Part shown: positions 12,644-13,270 of the stretch, piece after piece | How positions within the stretch are numbered: position 1 is the stretch's first letter | How the letters are laid out: each line of letters opens with the position of its first letter | Source: CADDZP01 sp035948135 | Lineage (GTDB): Bacteria > Actinomycetota > Acidimicrobiia > Acidimicrobiales > AC-14 | DNA: 13,270 bases | Direction: 5' to 3' | NCBI GenBank assembly: GCA_035948135.1 | Contig: DASZJL010000127.1 | Location: 1-13,270 of the forward strand | Program-made: the position numbers and the translations under genes | The notes under the pieces: model-generated | The model's input: only the letters and a program-made list of their open reading frames with translations | Told to the model about the DNA's origin: nothing | Database searches by the model: none

Positions 12644-13026
12644 TCTTCACCGACACCGAGCTCGACTACCTGCAGAGCCAGCGGCTGGCGCGCATCGCCA
12701 CCGTTTCCGCAACGGGCGAGCCCGACGTGGCGCCCGTCGGCTTCCGTGTCGACGGAGACGACGTCGTCGTCGGCGGCCTCGACCTGACAAAGACCCGCAA
12801 GTACTACAACGTGAAGGCCACCGGCCGAGCCTCGCTCGTGGTCGACGACCTGGCGACGATCGATCCCTGGCGGCCCCGTCTCGTCAAGGTCACGGGCCGC
12901 GCCGACATCGGCACCGACGACCGCGGCAACCCCACCATTCGGATCCACCCCCAGACCGTGTGGAGCTTCGGCCTCGGCGACGGTGAGCGCCCGGGCTTCG
13001 GCGAAATGAAGCGCACCGTCGGCTGA
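12640..13026 (+). CDS. PPOX-class F420-dependent oxidoreductase-like protein
   Basis: A 128-residue split-beta-barrel flavin/F420-type protein. It has RLARIATVSATGEPDVAPVG (residues 15-34), VVVGGLDLTKTRKYYNVKA with the Lys/Arg-rich cofactor-phosphate strand, ASLVVDDLATIDPWRPRLVK (the DPW segment I associate with a TIGR04023-type branch) and a final IRIHPQTVWSFGL. Such proteins are cytosolic dimers that use F420 or a flavin for hydride transfer. The ATG at 12640 overlaps the KARI-like stop (ATGA), so the two are translationally coupled and may act on one pathway. F420 use is inferred from family resemblance; the substrate is unknown. An intrinsic terminator follows about 60 bases downstream. 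Confidence 0.87.
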   Translation: MIFTDTELDYLQSQRLARIATVSATGEPDVAPVGFRVDGDDVVVGGLDLTKTRKYYNVKATGRASLVVDDLATIDPWRPRLVKVTGRADIGTDDRGNPTIRIHPQTVWSFGLGDGERPGFGEMKRTVG

Positions 13027-13088
13027 CTTCTCATCCGGCGCCGTCGGCGAAGCAGTCGTCAGCTTCTGACTCCGCCTCCTCGCCGGAG

Positions 13089-13107
13089 CGTTCCGCGGAA
13101 CGTTTTT
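13089..13107 (+). terminator. Intrinsic terminator
   Basis: The perfect palindrome CGTTCCGCGGAACG (13089-13102) is followed directly by TTTTT (13103-13107). The stem is about 5 bp with a CGCG loop and can extend by A-U and G-U pairs into the T run. It lies 63 bases after the PPOX stop and upstream of recQ, so it likely ends the KARI-like/PPOX transcript. Confidence 0.7.
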
Positions 13108-13116
13108 GGCCCCTCA

Positions 13117-13126
13117 AAAGATCTTT
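13117..13126. promoter_or_regulatory. AT-rich palindrome upstream of recQ
   Basis: AAAGATCTTT is a perfect 10-base palindrome, AT-rich in GC-rich surroundings, 48 bases before the recQ start. It could be an operator or part of a promoter region. No protein can be named. Confidence 0.3.
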
Positions 13127-13173
13127 CCCCGGGCGTCTGGCCGAGCGACCATCGGTGCCACCAAGATGACCCG

Positions 13174-13270
13174 GTGGCGCACGACTCGATCGTCGAAGCC
13201 GCTCGCCGGCTGTTCGGGTACGACGCGCTGCGGCCGGGCCAGCGGGAAGCGATCCAGAGCGTGCTCGACG
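13174..13270 (+). CDS. recQ: RecQ-family ATP-dependent DNA helicase, N-terminal fragment
   Basis: The first 32 codons of a RecQ-type helicase run off the right edge. The visible residues include LFGYDALRPGQREAIQSVLD, where F-G-x-x-x-L-R-P-G-Q-x-E-A-I is the conserved RecQ motif 0 that binds adenine. RecQ unwinds DNA 3' to 5' in recombination and repair. The start is GTG at 13174. A nearby ATG at 13166 is out of frame, and no in-frame ATG lies closely upstream. The Shine-Dalgarno is weak. It is preceded by the terminator at 13089, so it is probably a separate transcription unit. The domain layout beyond motif 0 cannot be seen. Confidence 0.85.
   Translation, partial: MAHDSIVEAARRLFGYDALRPGQREAIQSVLD

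Noticed and set aside
13090..13101. Possible LexA/SOS box before recQ
   Set aside because: The arms read GTTC-N4-GAAC, the reverse of the actinobacterial GAAC-N4-GTTC box, and the following T run fits a terminator better.

Overview
This is a GC-rich stretch of bacterial chromosome with short intergenic gaps (none over 300 bases) and many GTG or TTG starts. An F420-type PPOX oxidoreductase, a mycothiol-type DinB/MDMPI-fold protein, a DUF1918-like domain fused to a histone-H1-like tail and a HelZ-type SNF2 helicase together point to an actinobacterium. An uncultured Acidimicrobiia-like lineage is my best guess, but this is inference from gene content and style only. I see no rRNA, tRNA, CRISPR array, transposase, integrase or phage gene.

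Layout. Positions 1-32 hold the first codons of a leftward gene with its own Shine-Dalgarno and a TATAAT promoter inside an AT-rich island (about 85-150). Next come small accessory genes in alternating orientation: a VOC/glyoxalase-like protein (256-609, +), an ABM-like small protein (625-909, -), a degenerate-motif methyltransferase (937-1548, +), a cyclase-family metallohydrolase (1552-2478, -) and a DinB/MDMPI-like protein (2516-3064, +). Tail-to-tail junctions are tight: a 3-base gap at 1549-1551 and overlapping stops at 3061-3064.

A leftward run of about 4.8 kb then spans 7851 down to 3061. In transcription order it holds a DUF1918-like protein with a lysine/alanine/proline tail, a DUF2207 membrane protein, a crotonase, an acyl-CoA dehydrogenase (TTG start), an 18-codon mini-ORF and a SnoaL/NTF2-like protein. 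Gaps are 16 bases or less, and two junctions overlap by 4 bases. The last genes look like a fatty or carboxylic acid catabolic module; the first two are cell-envelope or nucleoid type.

Divergent from that run, a HelZ-like SNF2 ATPase (8053-11247, +) overlaps a small arginine-rich partner (11244-11549). Its upstream region folds, on paper, into a compact three-way junction followed by two contiguous hairpins. After this lies a two-gene unit: a KARI-like protein that lacks key catalytic residues (11669-12643), overlapping an F420-type PPOX protein (12640-13026). A row of small hairpins precedes the KARI-like gene, and an intrinsic terminator (13089-13107) closes the unit. The window ends in the first 32 codons of a RecQ-family helicase.

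Most promising for novelty: the structured leader of the SNF2 gene, the hairpin-array leader of the KARI-like gene, the catalytically altered KARI paralogue coupled to a PPOX protein, and the SNF2 plus arginine-rich partner pair. I do not see a clear complete new defence or mobile system.
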